A stretch of DNA of 64,000 nt from Clarkia xantiana subsp. parviflora (lineage: Eukaryota > Streptophyta > Magnoliopsida > Myrtales > Onagraceae): assembly GCA_036873135.1 (NCBI GenBank), contig JAPTYO010000022.1:6658151-6722150 (forward strand), in the 5' to 3' direction. The translations under genes were made by a program, and so were the position numbers. The notes under the pieces are model-generated. The model made no database searches. It was not told the DNA's origin and was given only the letters and a program-made list of their open reading frames with translations. The number at the start of each line of letters is the position of its first letter. Position 1 is the stretch's first letter. This document shows, in pieces, positions 52,381 through 64,000 of this stretch.

Positions 52381-54395
52381 GAGGTTTAGGAGTTCTTAAT
52401 TTTTTGATAAAATGATGTTCATGAGTTTTGAAAAATCCGAAATTTTTGAGTAAATTTTATGTGTTTGATTTTTAAAAACTTTAAATTTTCGAAAATTACG
52501 TGTTGTTATAGATCAAAACCGAACTTTTATGTTCGAATTTTAATTTGATGTTCATGATCTTCAAGAACACCATGAGTTTTATCAAGAACACCTTTTGGAT
52601 TCATGATCAAGTTAGGGTTTGATCTTAAAATCTGACAACTTTTCCAATTTTACATGTTTGTGCAGAAAACCATGGGGTATCTTAGGTAAAAAAAAATTAA
52701 TTTTCTTGGTCACCAAGTCATTAAAATTCGGCACAAATATTAAGGATATAGTTTGCCATTTTTAAATTTTATTAACAGGTAACTATATATCTATAAGTTG
52801 GAAAATATGGATAGGTTCACAATATAATATTGAAATAGATATTAACTATCATTATATAGAGTTAAAGACAATGTTAATATATATTGATAGATTTAGTTAC
52901 TATATAAGATTAAGAAAATATATTGTCAACATATTTTAATCCCTGAAGATATATTTGTCAATTATAAATAAATATATATATATATAGGTGCCGAATATTT
53001 TATATATATATACGTATATTGTTGATTGATTTACATCTTAAAGATAGAATCTTGACAATATTTATATATATATATATATTAGCAACATTGGAATTTATTC
53101 TATATAATTAATCTTTCTTGGTGGCTAAGTTAAGTTTTTAGTGGACTTTAAAAACCCTACTTAGCCCACAAGACATATTTCGGCCGAACCCTAGAGTTTA
53201 TGGGCCGGTCCAATTTCTAAACATGAGCGGGTAAAACCAATCCGGGTTTTCTTAATCGGGTCAACCTAATCGGGTCGGGTCGGACCGTAGTAACTAAATT
53301 GGACATAACCTAACCAGTTTTGAGTGATGAACCGAACCACAATCTTATTTTATTGAACCGTTTCAAACCAAACCGGATTTTTAAAATAGGACCGACTTGA
53401 ACCAGATTTAAAATTGGACCGAAATTTTAAAAAATTTCGGAAATTTTAAATGTTAAATAAAATAGGATGTCAAAATTTTAAATCCAAAATATTTTCGAAC
53501 TTTAAAATTAACCTAAACAGTGCTCTTAGGGTTTGCGTTTTTAACACGTTTTCAGTTAAAACCCTAATGCCTGGTTACGATTATGGGGATGGATCTCGGA
53601 TATGCATGTTTTTGAGAATGGATTCAATTAGTGGGCTGAATTGCAATTGTTTACTTTCTTCAACATATATTAGAACTGTCGTCTTGACCTAGTCAAGCTA
53701 ACTGGATAATAAATTGCGAGCATTGTGCTCTGGGATTTAAATATATGGATTGCGCAATAGGATAAACATGCTATGCTGATTGAAAGCGCCTAGAATCCAT
53801 GTCTAGATATTTTGCATGATTGATTGTAAGCATGAATTGCAAAACAGCCCCTAATATTTTCAAAGCATTTTTAAAACCGAAAATTCCAGTCGCCAATTAT
53901 GCATGATATGTGCGGATGTTGCACGTTTTGACACGTATGCTAGAATGTTCGAGAATGAAAGCATGGGATAATTTACTTTACGTAGAATTATATATGCTAG
54001 GAACATTAGACGCATGACGCGTAATCATGATTGATTTGTTCGATGTTTATGGCGTTATATAGTATTATGCATGCGTAAATTATCGGATAATTCGTTTAAA
54101 ATTATAAGGGCCTTGGGAAAGCCAAGATCAGGTATGCTTGTTTGAAAATTCCCGTTCCGGTAATTTTCAATATAATAACCGTTTTCAAAAGACTGATCTA
54201 TTGGATTGAAAACGACAATAGTGTGAACTTTTTCACGACGCCCCCTTCCCTCGGTTTACTGACGGTCGGTTTGGTTTAGTGACTGAAGGATCATTATTTG
54301 TCGTATTCCATCTTAGTAGATAATCTGATGTTTGAAATTCTGTCAAAATGTTGTTGTCTTCCTGAATTTTCATAATTATCAATGTATTAGTTTTC
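52381..54395 (+). other. Cop4 leader, non-coding
   Basis: About 2 kb, AT-rich at first, with the ACCGG-rich tract (53210-53450), the gattatggggatggatctc block (about 53579) and the leader-end block (gccttgggaaagccaagatc, about 54110). It holds the unoccupied site (53737-53745) for the MITE of Cop1. Confidence 0.65.
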
Positions 54396-54990
54396 ATGGC
54401 TAAGTCGATATGCTTCTATGAACCTTGCAATCTTGATGGTATAAATTATGACGAACGTAAGGAATATGTATTGGACTCCTCTATGCTACGATTCCGAAAC
54501 GGAGAGGACAACTACGAATGAATACAGCAGTTCGTATGATTTTGACAATGAGAGATGAACGGGATAGTTTATTTCCCAAGAATTGGAGTAGGTTCTTTGA
54601 TGATCTGAATGCATATGTAGTGATACATTCAACCTTGGTTAAAGGGGGTTGAAGAAGACTTCAATTACAACCAGACAATGTCAAAGCTTGGTGTCCCTTT
54701 GCATCTGCCTCGGTAGAAGCAAGGATGCTAAAGCTAGAAATGTTTTGGTTGAATGTGATGTTCTTCTCTTTATCCATGGATGCCGGTGAAAAATCCGTTC
54801 AAGACCTTCACAATGAAATGTAAACATGGAAAAGATGTATAAGGTTGCCTTACATTGACATGATTCAATAACCTTGAGTCTAGGAACCAAGGCAGTGAAG
54901 CGACAACCTTCTCAGCTCACCACAAGAGATCATCTGAAGTCAATTGTGATCCATATATCATGAAATGAACTAGACCGTAAAAGGTTTTAT
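54396..54990 (+). pseudogene. Cop4 gag remnant
   Basis: ATG at 54396 opens MAKSICFYEPCNLDGINYDE, then a stop within about 45 codons. Later pieces SMDAGEKSVQDLHNEM (about 54775-54822) match the Cop2 Gag fragment. No zinc knuckle was found. Confidence 0.6.
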
Positions 54991-56929
54991 ACGATAATCC
55001 GGTGGGTCAAACCCCATTATTAAAGTGCGTCTCAAGCACGCCTCGTATGACATGTATATAAAGCCGTGAAACACTTTATTTGAACACAAAATATTTGATA
55101 TGATTCACTAGTGAATTTTATCAGATGTGATGTTCAACATGACTTAAAGTTCAGATATGTATGGATCGAACATGAGACTTTCAGATCAAGAACCCTACCA
55201 TTGTCATTTATCGTTCGTTGTTCGTCTGAATTATTAAAATTTTGGTTATTTTTGAAATTCGGAGTTATTGAATAAAGAAATTGTTGCTCGATTAGAAGCA
55301 CAATTTTCTTATCAATTTAACCTACGGGTTAGAACCAAAATTTCGGCCAGGTAAAAAAACGGTCAAACAAGACCAAATGATTCACATACTCCGTCATCTC
55401 AGTCAGATCAAACTAAACTGAATAAATCCATCGCTCGCATAGTTCTAAAAGGCCAGACCGACTTAACTCCTCATGCTTGTTAGTAATCCATTAAATGATA
55501 TTCTTCGAAATAATGTGCATGTAAAACCGATTAAATTGATTTAAATTTGGAAACGAAACGATTTAGACCACGGGATAAACTGGCTTTAGGCGCCACGCAC
55601 GCGTGTACCTTGAAAGACGGAACAAATCGTTTCAAAGTACAAAGTTAATAATGAAATGTTATAATAAATGAATGCTGAGTTTTCGTTTGTAATTCTTTGG
55701 AAATAACTCAATGATGACTACTGTGGTTAGAGGTATACTTCAATGCTACTACAATCTAGTAGTCTGTCAGCTAAAGCATTAAAGCGAGAGTTTAAATGCA
55801 TAGTCCATGAAGTGGATAAGTCTCTGGATGAGTTAACAAACGAAAGGAAGTAGTCAGTAAAACGACTCTCCCACTATAAGCCTTGAACAAATACTTTGGC
55901 TAAAGCAATCATACCATTAAAAACTTCGAGGAACATAGTTTAAAATTACATTATGTTAGAGTTCAACATTAATTGTTCCTACGGATGAAATTAAGTTGAC
56001 TCATATTAATGTAACACTATGTTCCAATAAAATCGGTTGATGCGTTACCATAAAAGCTAAGGAATGATACGGGTGAAACCTTATCATTAAACTGCATTAA
56101 TTTGCGGATTAAACAAGTATTTAATAAGAGAACACTCTACTCTTAAAAGGATACAAGTTTAAAATTAGCTTGGATTAATGGTACCGTGTTTGAACATGAC
56201 ACGTTTTAGAAATATGAGGGTGGATTTCCAATTCTTTGCGAAACGAAATGGACAATAGTTCTGATCGAACCATTAATGGATAACAGAGATTCTCAGGTCC
56301 CACTTACTTCGAGTGGGAGAATTGATACAGCATAAGTGATTGATATGGTAAATGATGATGAAGACGTCTTCATAATAAATCCAGTGGGAGGGCTCACTCC
56401 CCCTCACATATAATCATCACTAAATGCAAATGCGAATCAAGTCGAACCTGATAATCATAATGTTGAACTAACACAACTATCCATTATTCCTAGTGGGAAG
56501 GAAACGACCAACTTGGTTCCAGATCTTAGTGATCAAGGAATACATCTTGGAGGTAAAATTCTGAGACCGAGAGTCATCCTGAGAAAGTTGAAGATCAAAG
56601 TTCTAGCACGGCCATTGTTCCCAGTGGGAGTGATGCTCCGATAAGAAGCATTATTCCAAGTGGGAGTAGCGATGAAACTATAGATGGGATTAACGATCCT
56701 AGACATAGGCAACAAACTTCTGTCAGAGAAGTTTCCCGTCAAGTGAGACATTCGTTCACGAACCAGTGACGGTTCAGCAAAAAATGGAAGAACCTCAAAC
56801 GAGAGAATGGAGGAAAACATTGGAGGATGAAATATGCCTAACTGAGAACAAATTCGGTTTTAGTTTTTAGTTGATTAATATGCCAGCCGCTGAACTAGAA
56901 AGTGAAATTTTAAAATTCACTACTAATGG
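54991..56929. pseudogene. Cop4 decayed stretch (integrase end and linker)
   Basis: Mostly unreadable. About 56215-56420 has SQVPLTSSG and DVFIINPVGG, matching the Cop1 linker (SQIPLTSSG, DIFIVNPMGG), so this is the end of integrase and its linker to reverse transcriptase. The integrase catalytic core is not visible. Confidence 0.5.
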
Positions 56930-58320
56930 AAAGTTGAGTGGTTCAAAACTCAAATGATTGTGAAAGGATATACCCAAATTCACGGAGTGGAATTTGATGA
57001 AACATACTCACCAACTGTGCGTTACACTACAGTTAGGGCCATCCTTGCCCTGGTTGCATGTCTCGATCTAGAGCTGCATCAAATGGATGTTAAGACCGCA
57101 TTCCTCCATGGAAACCTGGAGGTAAAGATTTATATGGAGCCACCAGAGGGTATAATACTCCTGGTAACGAATGTAAAGTTTGCAAACTCCAAAGATCTGT
57201 TTACGGTCTTAAACAGTCGTCTCGGCAATGGTATCGCAGATTCCACGAGGAAATCGTTGGAAACGGATTTTTGAATCTTCACGAGGATCCCTATGTATAC
57301 ACTAAGACCTCCAGGTCTAAGTATGTCATCATAACACTATACGTATATGACATACTCATTGCTGCGAACGACGTGAGTTTCATGAACGAATCAAATTCCT
57401 GGTTAGCATCAGCATTTGAGATGAAAGACATGGGAGAGGCCACGTACATCTTAGGCATTAAGATTGCCCGAGATCGTGCCGCCCGGAGATTGTGTCGGTC
57501 TCAAGAATCATATATCAACAAACTGTTGAAAATATTCAGAATGCTCGATACTGAACCCGTGAACGCGCCAGTTATGTTCGGGTGCGCGCTGTCAAATCGT
57601 GATGGCCCGAATAACCAGCAGGAGCGTGAACAGATGAAGAATGCAGAGTATCTGATCATGGTAGCAAGTTTAAAGTATGCCAAGCTCTATACACGGCTGG
57701 ACATCTGTTACGTCATGGGCCTAGTAGCAAGATTCCAACCAAAATTCTAGTTATCAACATCAAAAGGCCGTGAAACGAATTATAAGGTGTCTGAAAGGTA
57801 TTGCCGACTATGTTCTGTGCTATGAGGGAAAACAGATAGAATTGACCGGTTATAGTGACGCCAATCACGGTGGCGATCTGGATGATCGTAAGTCCACCAA
57901 AGGGGGGATTAACCTCCTTGCCAATGCTGCCATATAATGGGTAAGCAAGAAGCAAAAATGTGTCGCGCTTTCCACTATGAAATCGGAATTCGTTGCCCTC
58001 TCCAAAAACGCACAAGAAGCAGTCTGGCTGAGAAAGGCTTCTTACTGCATTAATTGGCACTAGCAAAGAGAGTAAACCTATGAAGGTATACTCCGGCAGT
58101 CAGGCAGCCATTACAGCAGTTACGAATTCAAAGTACCATAGTAGGACCAAACACATTGATTAAAAATACAATTATGCTAAATATATTCTGGAAGACAACA
58201 TAATCGTTTTAGAATACTTATCCACAAACAATGTGGTCAAAGACCCATTGACTAAGCTATTATGTAGAGAGATTTTCGAAAAGCACGTAAAACTGCTTGG
58301 ATTACGTAGGGCTTAAATAA
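56930..58320 (+). pseudogene. Cop4 reverse transcriptase and RNase H remnant
   Basis: Blocks: VKGYTQIHGVEFDETYSP, LVACLDLELHQMDVKTAFLH (about 57045-57110), VCKLQRSVYGLKQSSRQWY in a shifted frame (about 57175-57240), LYVYDILIAANDVS (about 57340) where YVDD reads YVYD, DMGEATYILGIKI, and TRLDICYVMGLVARFQ. RNase H has YSDANHGGD and VSKKQKCVALSTMKSEF (glutamate to lysine in the STMESE motif seen in Cop1). Frameshifts near 57155 and 57750 and stops make it inactive. Confidence 0.85.
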
Positions 58321-59379
58321 GTGGCTTGTATAAGTGATGACATTTTGACATTTGAAATGATATTTCGATTGAATAAAAGAATTGCAAACTGAGTATATGA
58401 TCTATCGACGTCATAATGATATATAACATCAGATTTTACGGTCTATAAACTAAGTCGTAGGAAGAGGTAAAACTGTTCCACCAAATTTATGTCGAATGTG
58501 AACCATGCCTCGTCACACAGGCACGGTCATCTTGTAAGGAGAGGGGGACCTCTACCACAACAAGATTGACTAAGAACCAAGGGGATAAACCTGGTTAAAC
58601 GAAATGATAACCTTGTCACGCTTAATGCATGACTTAATCTTTGCTTTGTACATCGCCGCGATAGCATGATTAACATATCCAATCCTGGCTAGTCCAGGTG
58701 TGCTATCGACGCGTGCTTCATACTGCGCGTGCCATGTTTGACCACGGGGTCATGCACGGTTGTGCTAGCTAGAATCCTAGTGATTTAAAGGGCGCATACT
58801 GAGCGTGTGATTGATCCCGGATGTCTTATGAAGAGGCATCCAAAGTATCCTCTCGGACTTAGAACTTATGCCTAAGGTCTGGCTCAATGTTCGCTTCCCG
58901 GCGTACGAGCGTAGAGCAAAAGAAAATGGCCAAGTGACCACGTCTTGGAAACCGGTTGATTTAGACTAAGGGTATAAACGATGGGGATGGTCAAGTTCAC
59001 CTATAATTCACCGACTCTTGTGTTCACTAGGTGGCTGCCAACCGGATATTAGTTCAAGGTTTTGAACAATTGTACATATGCCCTGGAGAAGTATTCCTAT
59101 GTGGAAAATTAGGCAATTGGAGAATTATCAGTTGACCAAGGAAACAGTGTGGTATATGTTTTATTTTAACAGGATTGATTTACGAAAAGGAATCAACATT
59201 CTGCGGGGGCTACAATACTCCTAACAGATGAGTAGCACGATGCCCGTCGTATCCGCCGGTCGCACGGCAAACCTTGTATGAACTATTCGGTGACGGAGAC
59301 AAAGATTGAAGACTGAGATGTTGATGCTATTGGATAACTATATATTAACAGGCACCCTCCCATTCGGGCGAGTGGGAGC
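58321..59379 (+). other. Cop4 3' untranslated region and polypurine tract
   Basis: Collinear with Cop1 7406-8455, no gene. It ends gggcgagtgggagc (59366-59379), the polypurine tract. Confidence 0.65.
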
Positions 59380-59926
59380 TGTTAGCATATGGTGACGTGG
59401 CGCCGTAATTGGTAGCCCGTTAATGCTTAGGAAATTACCTAAGTTAATTAGGTAATTGTGACATTAGGCTAATTGAGCCAAACCCAATCCCTAATTAACA
59501 TGGGAAGCCCAAAATTGGGCCTCCCCTTTTAATAGCATGGTTCGACCGAGCTAATGTCCCACATTGGTTGGAGTGGACTTTTGTCCACTCCACCAATCCT
59601 ATATATAGGGGACTCACCTAAGGGGTTTACACATCAATCTAATAATAAGTACCTCAATTGAGGAACTTGAGAGAAACCCTCTCACCCCATTAGTAGTGAT
59701 TTTCGGTGCACATCTTAGTCAGAGGCTTTGTTATGGAGCTTATACCGCGTAGGACTTCTTCTCACGAAGAACTTGTACGTGGTTCCGACTGGAGGATCAT
59801 AACTCCCTCCACATCGGTCTTGGGCAGGAAAGCTAAAATGTATGTGTACACTATTCCGCTGCATAGTTAGCTTAGTTGCATGTACACGTTTAGCATTCCG
59901 TAGTATTACGTCCCCGTAATCCAACA
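59380..59926 (+). mobile_element. Cop4 3' LTR
   Basis: 547 bp, TGTTAGCATATGG to GTAATCCAACA. TATA-like cctatatatagggg at about 59588-59601. Confidence 0.92.
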
Positions 59927-60292
59927 GAGACAAACCTCACCTTCGATGCTAAATTTTTCATAGTGGAAAAACACTCCGGTTACAATGGGATGCTAGGACG
60001 TACCTCAATAAACAAATATGGCATGATTCCGTCTACAGCATTTCAGGTACTCAAATTCCGAGGAGGAAAAGGAGTAGGCGAACTTAAAGGAGATCAACCA
60101 GTCGAACGGATATGCTTGAATATCATATGGAAGGAGGAAGCCAGCAAACTCCTATCGGATGTGTTTCACATTAACACAGACCCAATAGAGGAATATGGAA
60201 GACCAGCTCCTGCGGAAGACATAAAAGAAGTTTTAATTGAGGAGCCATACAGGAAAATAAGGCTTGGGACAACACTCTCCAAAAAGGATTAA
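59927..60292 (+). pseudogene. GypD protease end and linker
   Basis: Continues from 51856: TNLTFDAKFFIVEKHSGYNG, then MLGRTSINKYGMIPSTAFQV, GDQPVERICLN and EYGRPAPAEDIKEVLIEEPY, then a stop (TAA, 60290-60292) followed in the same frame by EEFVALLKEYKKLFAW. Confidence 0.85.
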
Positions 60293-61342
60293 GAGGAATT
60301 TGTAGCTCTCCTCAAGGAGTACAAAAAGCTATTCGCATGGTCCCCAAGTGATATGCCAGGAATAAGCGAAGAAGTAATCTCGCACAAGCTAAACATTAGC
60401 GAGTCAGCCCGTCCAATAGCGCAAAAAAGACGATCACTAAGGGAACCCAAGAGGATTGCAATCCGAGAGGAAGTAGGCAAACTACTAGATGCTGAGTTCA
60501 TACAAGAAATAAGATTCCAAACATGGGTAGCAAACCCAGAATAGGTGAAAAAGAATAATGGAAAATGGCGAATGTTCATTGACGACCGCGATTTGAACAA
60601 CGCATGTCCGAAAGATGCATACCCACTTCCACGAATAGACCAGCTAGTAGACTCCAGCACAGGACATGAAATAAAGCCTCATGGACGCATACTCAGGGTA
60701 CAACCAAATCAAGATGTCCCAAGAAGATGAACCACACACGGCTTTCTACGCAGGCAGTGAGGTCTACCACTACAAAGTGATGCCTTTCGGATTAATAAAT
60801 AAAGGAGCAACATACCAGAGGATGGTCAACAAGCTATTTGGGGATATGATTGGAAAAAGATGGAGGCATACATTAACGACACGATCGTCATGTCCAAATT
60901 AAAAGCAAGCCATGAGGCTGACTTACGGAAGGTATTTGAGAGGATGCGCATCCATAAAGTACGATTAAACCCACAATAATGTGTTTTTGGAGTGTAATCA
61001 CAAAAATTCTTTGGCTTCATGGTAAGTCAAAGAGGAATCGAGGCAAACCCCGAAAAGCTACTTGCACTCGAAGAAATGAAATCACCCACCAAGCCCAAGG
61101 AAGTACAACAACTCAACAGGAGGCTAGCATCCCTGAATCGTTTCCTCTCAAAGATAGGTGACAAAGTGCTACCCTTCTTTGAAGTATTGCGAGGAAACAA
61201 GAGGTTTGAATGGACGCCTATATGTAAAGAAGCGTTCCAACAGCTAAAACAACACATAAGAACATTGCCACCCCTAGCACACCCAGTTCCGGGGGAGAAG
61301 CTATACTTGTACATCTCAGTAAGCGAGACGGCCGTTAGCTAA
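60293..61342 (+). pseudogene. GypD reverse transcriptase
   Basis: SPSDMPGISEEVISHKL, RFQTWVANPE, stop, KKNNGKWRMFIDDRDLNNACP, then a frameshift to FMDAYSGYNQIKM and HYKVMPFGLINKGATYQRM. The catalytic box YVDD reads YIND after another frameshift (about 60867). It continues FGFMVSQRGIEANPEKL to LYLYISVSETAVS. At least three frameshifts and two stops. Confidence 0.88.
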
Positions 61343-62059
61343 GCACTAATAAGGGAGAAAAATGGAGTTCAATTTCCAATATTCTTCATAAGTAAGACAC
61401 TTGCAAAGTACGAAGTAAATTACGTGCTAATAGATAAATACCTCTTTGCCCTAGTAGTCACAGCAAGGAAGCTCAGGCCATATTTCCATGCACATGAGAT
61501 AGTGGTACTTACAAATCAACCTCTGAAACACCTACTCCAAAGACCCGACGTGTCAGGAAGAATGGTCAAATGGGCAATAGAGTTAAGTGAACCAAGTAGA
61601 AGAGAACCCACGAAGAAAGAAGCTAGTGGGGGGAGGGGGGGGGACAACAATGAGGACATCTGGATGATGTACATAGATGGATCCTCTGACCAGGAAGGAT
61701 CGGGGGCAGGCCTCGTAATAATGCCACCTCAAGAGGGAACTCGGTTGCGCTACGCTATGGCCTTGACATTCCGCGCTACAAACAATGAGGCAGAATATGA
61801 AGCTCTGCTCACATGCATGCGAATAGCAAGAGGTATGGGGGTAAAACACTTGGAAGTAAACTGCGACTCCCAACTGGTGGTGAACCAAGTCAAAGGGGAC
61901 TACAACGCCAAATCCCCAAAGATGCGACAATACTTGCAAGAGGTGCAAATAGCAATGGGAGGTTTCGGAACCTTCAAAATCACAGCCATACCAAGAGAAG
62001 AAAATGTGGACGCCGACTCATTGTTTAAGTTCGCCATATGGATCCCGCAAGAGAAATAG
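61343..62059 (+). pseudogene. GypD RNase H pair
   Basis: The end of the first RNase H (YLFALVVTARKLRPYFHAHE, VVLTNQPLKHLLQR) is followed by the second RNase H (MMYIDGSSDQEGSGAG, NNEAEYEALLTCM, EVNCDSQLVVN, ENVDADSLFKFA). Its DEDD residues are all present. Between them lies an unusual G run (ggggggagggggggg, about 61628-61641). Stop TAG at 62057-62059. Confidence 0.85.
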
Positions 62060-63211
62060 GTGCACTTCACGGAAAAAATACTCCTACCAGGATATGATAG
62101 ACGAGAGGTACTGGTAATCTAGGCACCGTCAACCAATGAGGCACCTAATTGGATGACACCAATCATTCGATACCTGAGCAATGGGATATTACCAGAAGAG
62201 GCAGTAGAAGCGGCAAGGATACAATGGCTAGCAATCAATTACCTCATCATTAACGGCATGCTATATAAAAGAGGATACTCCACCCCATACATGAGATGTG
62301 TGGCAGACCCGAAAACGGATCAAATACTGAAAGAACTACACGAGGGGCAAGCCTCTTGCCACGAGGGAGCAAGAATAAAAGTGAGGAAGGCCCTCAACCA
62401 AGGGTACTACTGGCCAACAATGAACAAGGAGGCCACCGAGATGGTACAGAAATGTGATGCATGCCAAATATACTTAAAAAACATAAGTGACCCAGTATCC
62501 AACCTCTTGTCCATCTCAAGCGCATGACCTTTCGCTCAATGGGGCATCTATTTGATCGGTCCATTGCCTATGCCCAAAAGCCAAATGAGATACATCCTAG
62601 TAGCTATAGACTACTTTTCAAAGTGGATAGAGGCCAAGGCTTTAGCCAAAACAATAGAATTCCAAGTGATCAAGTTCCTCCAAAAAAGGATAGTCACTAG
62701 ATATGGAGTTCCGAAAGTGCTAATAAGTGAAATGGGACCACAGTTTAAGGGTCGCCAGGTGGAGTCATACTGCAAACCCTGGGCATTGATCACCGCTTTG
62801 GGTCAGTGAAACACGTCCAAACAAATGGCCAAGTAGAATCTTCAAACAAAATAGTCCTGGAGGGACTAAAAAGAAGAATCGAGGGGTTCGGGGGAAATAG
62901 GGTGGATGAATTGGATAATGTACAATGGGCTTTGAGGACAACCCCAAAAAGGACAACAGGAGAAACACATTTCAGTCTATTCTATGGATCCGAGGCAGTA
63001 GCACCCATAGAGATAGCAGTTGCTTCTCATAGAACACAATACTATGAAGAAGAACTCAACAATGAAGTAAGACGCCTAGGGCTAGACATGACAGAAGAAA
63101 GGTGATGGAGGGCAGAAAAAGCACAAGCAATAATGCAATTGGCAACGGCCGGTACTACAACAGACGAGTAAATGTCCGTCAGTTCCACGTAGGAGAACTG
63201 GTGCTGAGAAG
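62060..63211 (+). pseudogene. GypD integrase, cut by GypE
   Basis: The zinc site is intact (LHEGQASCHEGAR, KCDACQ). In the core the first catalytic Asp is Tyr (WGIYLIG) and the second reads SEMG instead of SDNG. The Glu is present (NGQVESSNK). Stops at 62525 and 63103 and a frameshift near 62790. The C-terminus QFHVGELVLR stops at the GypE junction. Confidence 0.87.
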
Positions 63212-63925
63212 TGATGGTTCCGCTATGGCTGTTAGGCCCCTAACGCTGAGGAAACGGCGAATAGGCCCACTGGGCCCCAAATGAAGGTCAAGATGACCCA
63301 GGTGAAGGGTCCCGACGTAGGGAGTCTCCGATGACGAAAGGTCCCGACAGAGTCGGTCCCGATAGGTGAGCTGGAAGCTCCCGATGAGAAGCCTTTAAGT
63401 AGGCCCCGATGACGAATCCCTGAGAACGATTGTCCCTGTCACGATGACGAGGGGCCCCGAGCGGTGACACAACGAGATAACTCTGGAGTCCCCAATGTTA
63501 GTCGGGACTTGCCATCAGAGGTTAAGGCCGAGATACGCGGGGCGTGGCCGAGATACGCGGAGCGTAGTTAAGATACGCGGAGCGTGGCCGAGATACGCGG
63601 GGCGTGGCCGAGATAAGATAGATCTTGCCTAGATAGGTGGGATCGTGCACGAGATACGCGGGATACGGGCTAACCACCCCAACGGTTCACCAGGTAACCG
63701 AGGTACCTCTCTGCCTATAAAAGGGCAGAGGTCACCTCAGTCATTTACGTTTTAAAAGGAGACACTTTGAGATTCTTACTTTCCACCGTATACGAGATAC
63801 TCATTTAAGCATCGGAGAGGGATTCTGGGTCACCGCCCGGTCTATCCCCTCTTGCAGGATTACGTGGAGCGAAGGAGCTAGGATCGCCGCCAAAGATCGT
63901 ACCAGAGTTCCACCGTGATCCAACA
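63212..63925 (+). mobile_element. GypE 5' LTR (GypC family)
   Basis: 714 bp, starting TGATGGTTCCGC and ending GATCCAACA, aligned along its length with the GypC LTRs in the opposite orientation. It contains the 20-21 bp repeat as gagatacgcggggcgtggcc (about 63530-63615) and TATA cctataaaagggc (63714-63726). Confidence 0.9.
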
Positions 63926-63942
63926 TTGGCGCCGTCTGTGGG
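63926..63942 (+). promoter_or_regulatory. GypE primer-binding site
   Basis: ttggcgccgtctgtggg, identical to GypC. Confidence 0.87.
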
Positions 63943-63961
63943 AACCGTAACAAAAACTGAT

Positions 63962-64000
63962 ATGCCTTCTACTCGTTCAATGGTGGCTGGCAAGCAATGA
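63962..64000 (+). pseudogene. GypE gag start, stopped at codon 13
   Basis: MPSTRSMVAGKQ then TGA at the last three bases of the window. GypC Gag starts MPSTRSMAAGKHRRQ, so the start codon is confirmed but this copy has an early stop, by substitution or frameshift. The rest lies outside. Confidence 0.7.

Larger units (their letters stand above)
51857..59926 (+). mobile_element. Cop4: complete but inactive copia element
   Basis: 5' LTR 51857-52367 and 3' LTR 59380-59926 start TGTTAGCATATGGTG; the 5' copy ends AATA instead of AACA. The 5-bp target duplication is gaaac (51852-51856) and gagac (59927-59931), one mismatch. The interior contains primer site, leader, gag remnant, a decayed stretch, reverse transcriptase and RNase H remnants, a 3' untranslated stretch and polypurine tract. 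Removing it restores continuity of the GypD protease reading. Confidence 0.92.
50415..63211 (+). mobile_element. GypD: decayed Tat-type gypsy split by Cop4 and cut by GypE
   Basis: 5' LTR about 50415-51173, primer site, a short gag piece and part of the protease up to 51856. It continues after Cop4 at 59927 with the rest of protease, reverse transcriptase, two RNase H domains and integrase to 63211, where GypE begins inside the integrase C-terminus. The 3' LTR is not in the window. Many stops and frameshifts. Confidence 0.88.

Noticed and set aside
1..64000. tRNA, rRNA or host protein-coding genes
   Set aside because: None recognised on either strand; every long frame is explained by a retroelement, its antisense gene or a repeat.

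Overview
This window looks like intergenic heterochromatin from a large, repeat-rich plant genome. Nearly every base I can assign belongs to LTR retrotransposons nested inside one another, plus two short non-autonomous DNA transposons. I found no host gene, tRNA, rRNA or bacterial-type gene. The plant assignment rests on copia primer sites reading TGGTATCAGAGC (initiator tRNA-Met type), gypsy polyproteins of the Tat type with a second RNase H domain, plant-type introns, and hAT and Mutator-like MITEs. The species cannot be told.

Left block (1-31808). A degenerate copia element (Cop1, ~286-8614) carries a Mutator-like MITE (1087-1608) and two successive leader+gag modules. Its polypurine tract runs into an LTR that is followed by the primer site and gag of a second related copia (Cop2, 8615-28565). 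That LTR is split by a Tat-type gypsy element on the + strand (GypA, 8805-26145). The 5' LTR of GypA is itself split by a very young pol-deficient element on the - strand (LARD1, 9530-19404). From 28566 to 31808 lies a remnant resembling LARD1 with two tandem arrays.

Middle block (31809-48857). GypB, a - strand gypsy derivative that has lost most of gag and all of pol, has its 3' LTR interrupted by GypC (32357-43318). GypC is a nearly intact - strand Tat element with long gag and pol frames, near-identical LTRs and a perfect 5-bp target duplication. GypB also holds a hAT-type MITE (43875-44347). GypC and GypB both carry, between pol and the 3' LTR, a gene on the opposite strand to gag-pol. 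It has its own TATA box, a tiny first exon, introns at matching positions and a coiled-coil C-terminus.

Right block (48858-64000). The LTR and leader of a copia (Cop3), containing a long hexanucleotide microsatellite, are interrupted by GypD, a decayed + strand Tat element. GypD is split inside its protease by Cop4, a complete but dead copia (51857-59926), and cut again in its integrase by GypE, a close relative of GypC that runs off the right edge.

Within the gypsy elements the usual order holds: LTR, primer site, gag, protease, reverse transcriptase, degenerate RNase H, second RNase H, integrase, tandem-repeat zone, antisense gene (GypC, GypB, perhaps LARD1), polypurine tract, LTR. Only GypC looks close to functional. 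LARD1 and GypB would need proteins supplied in trans.
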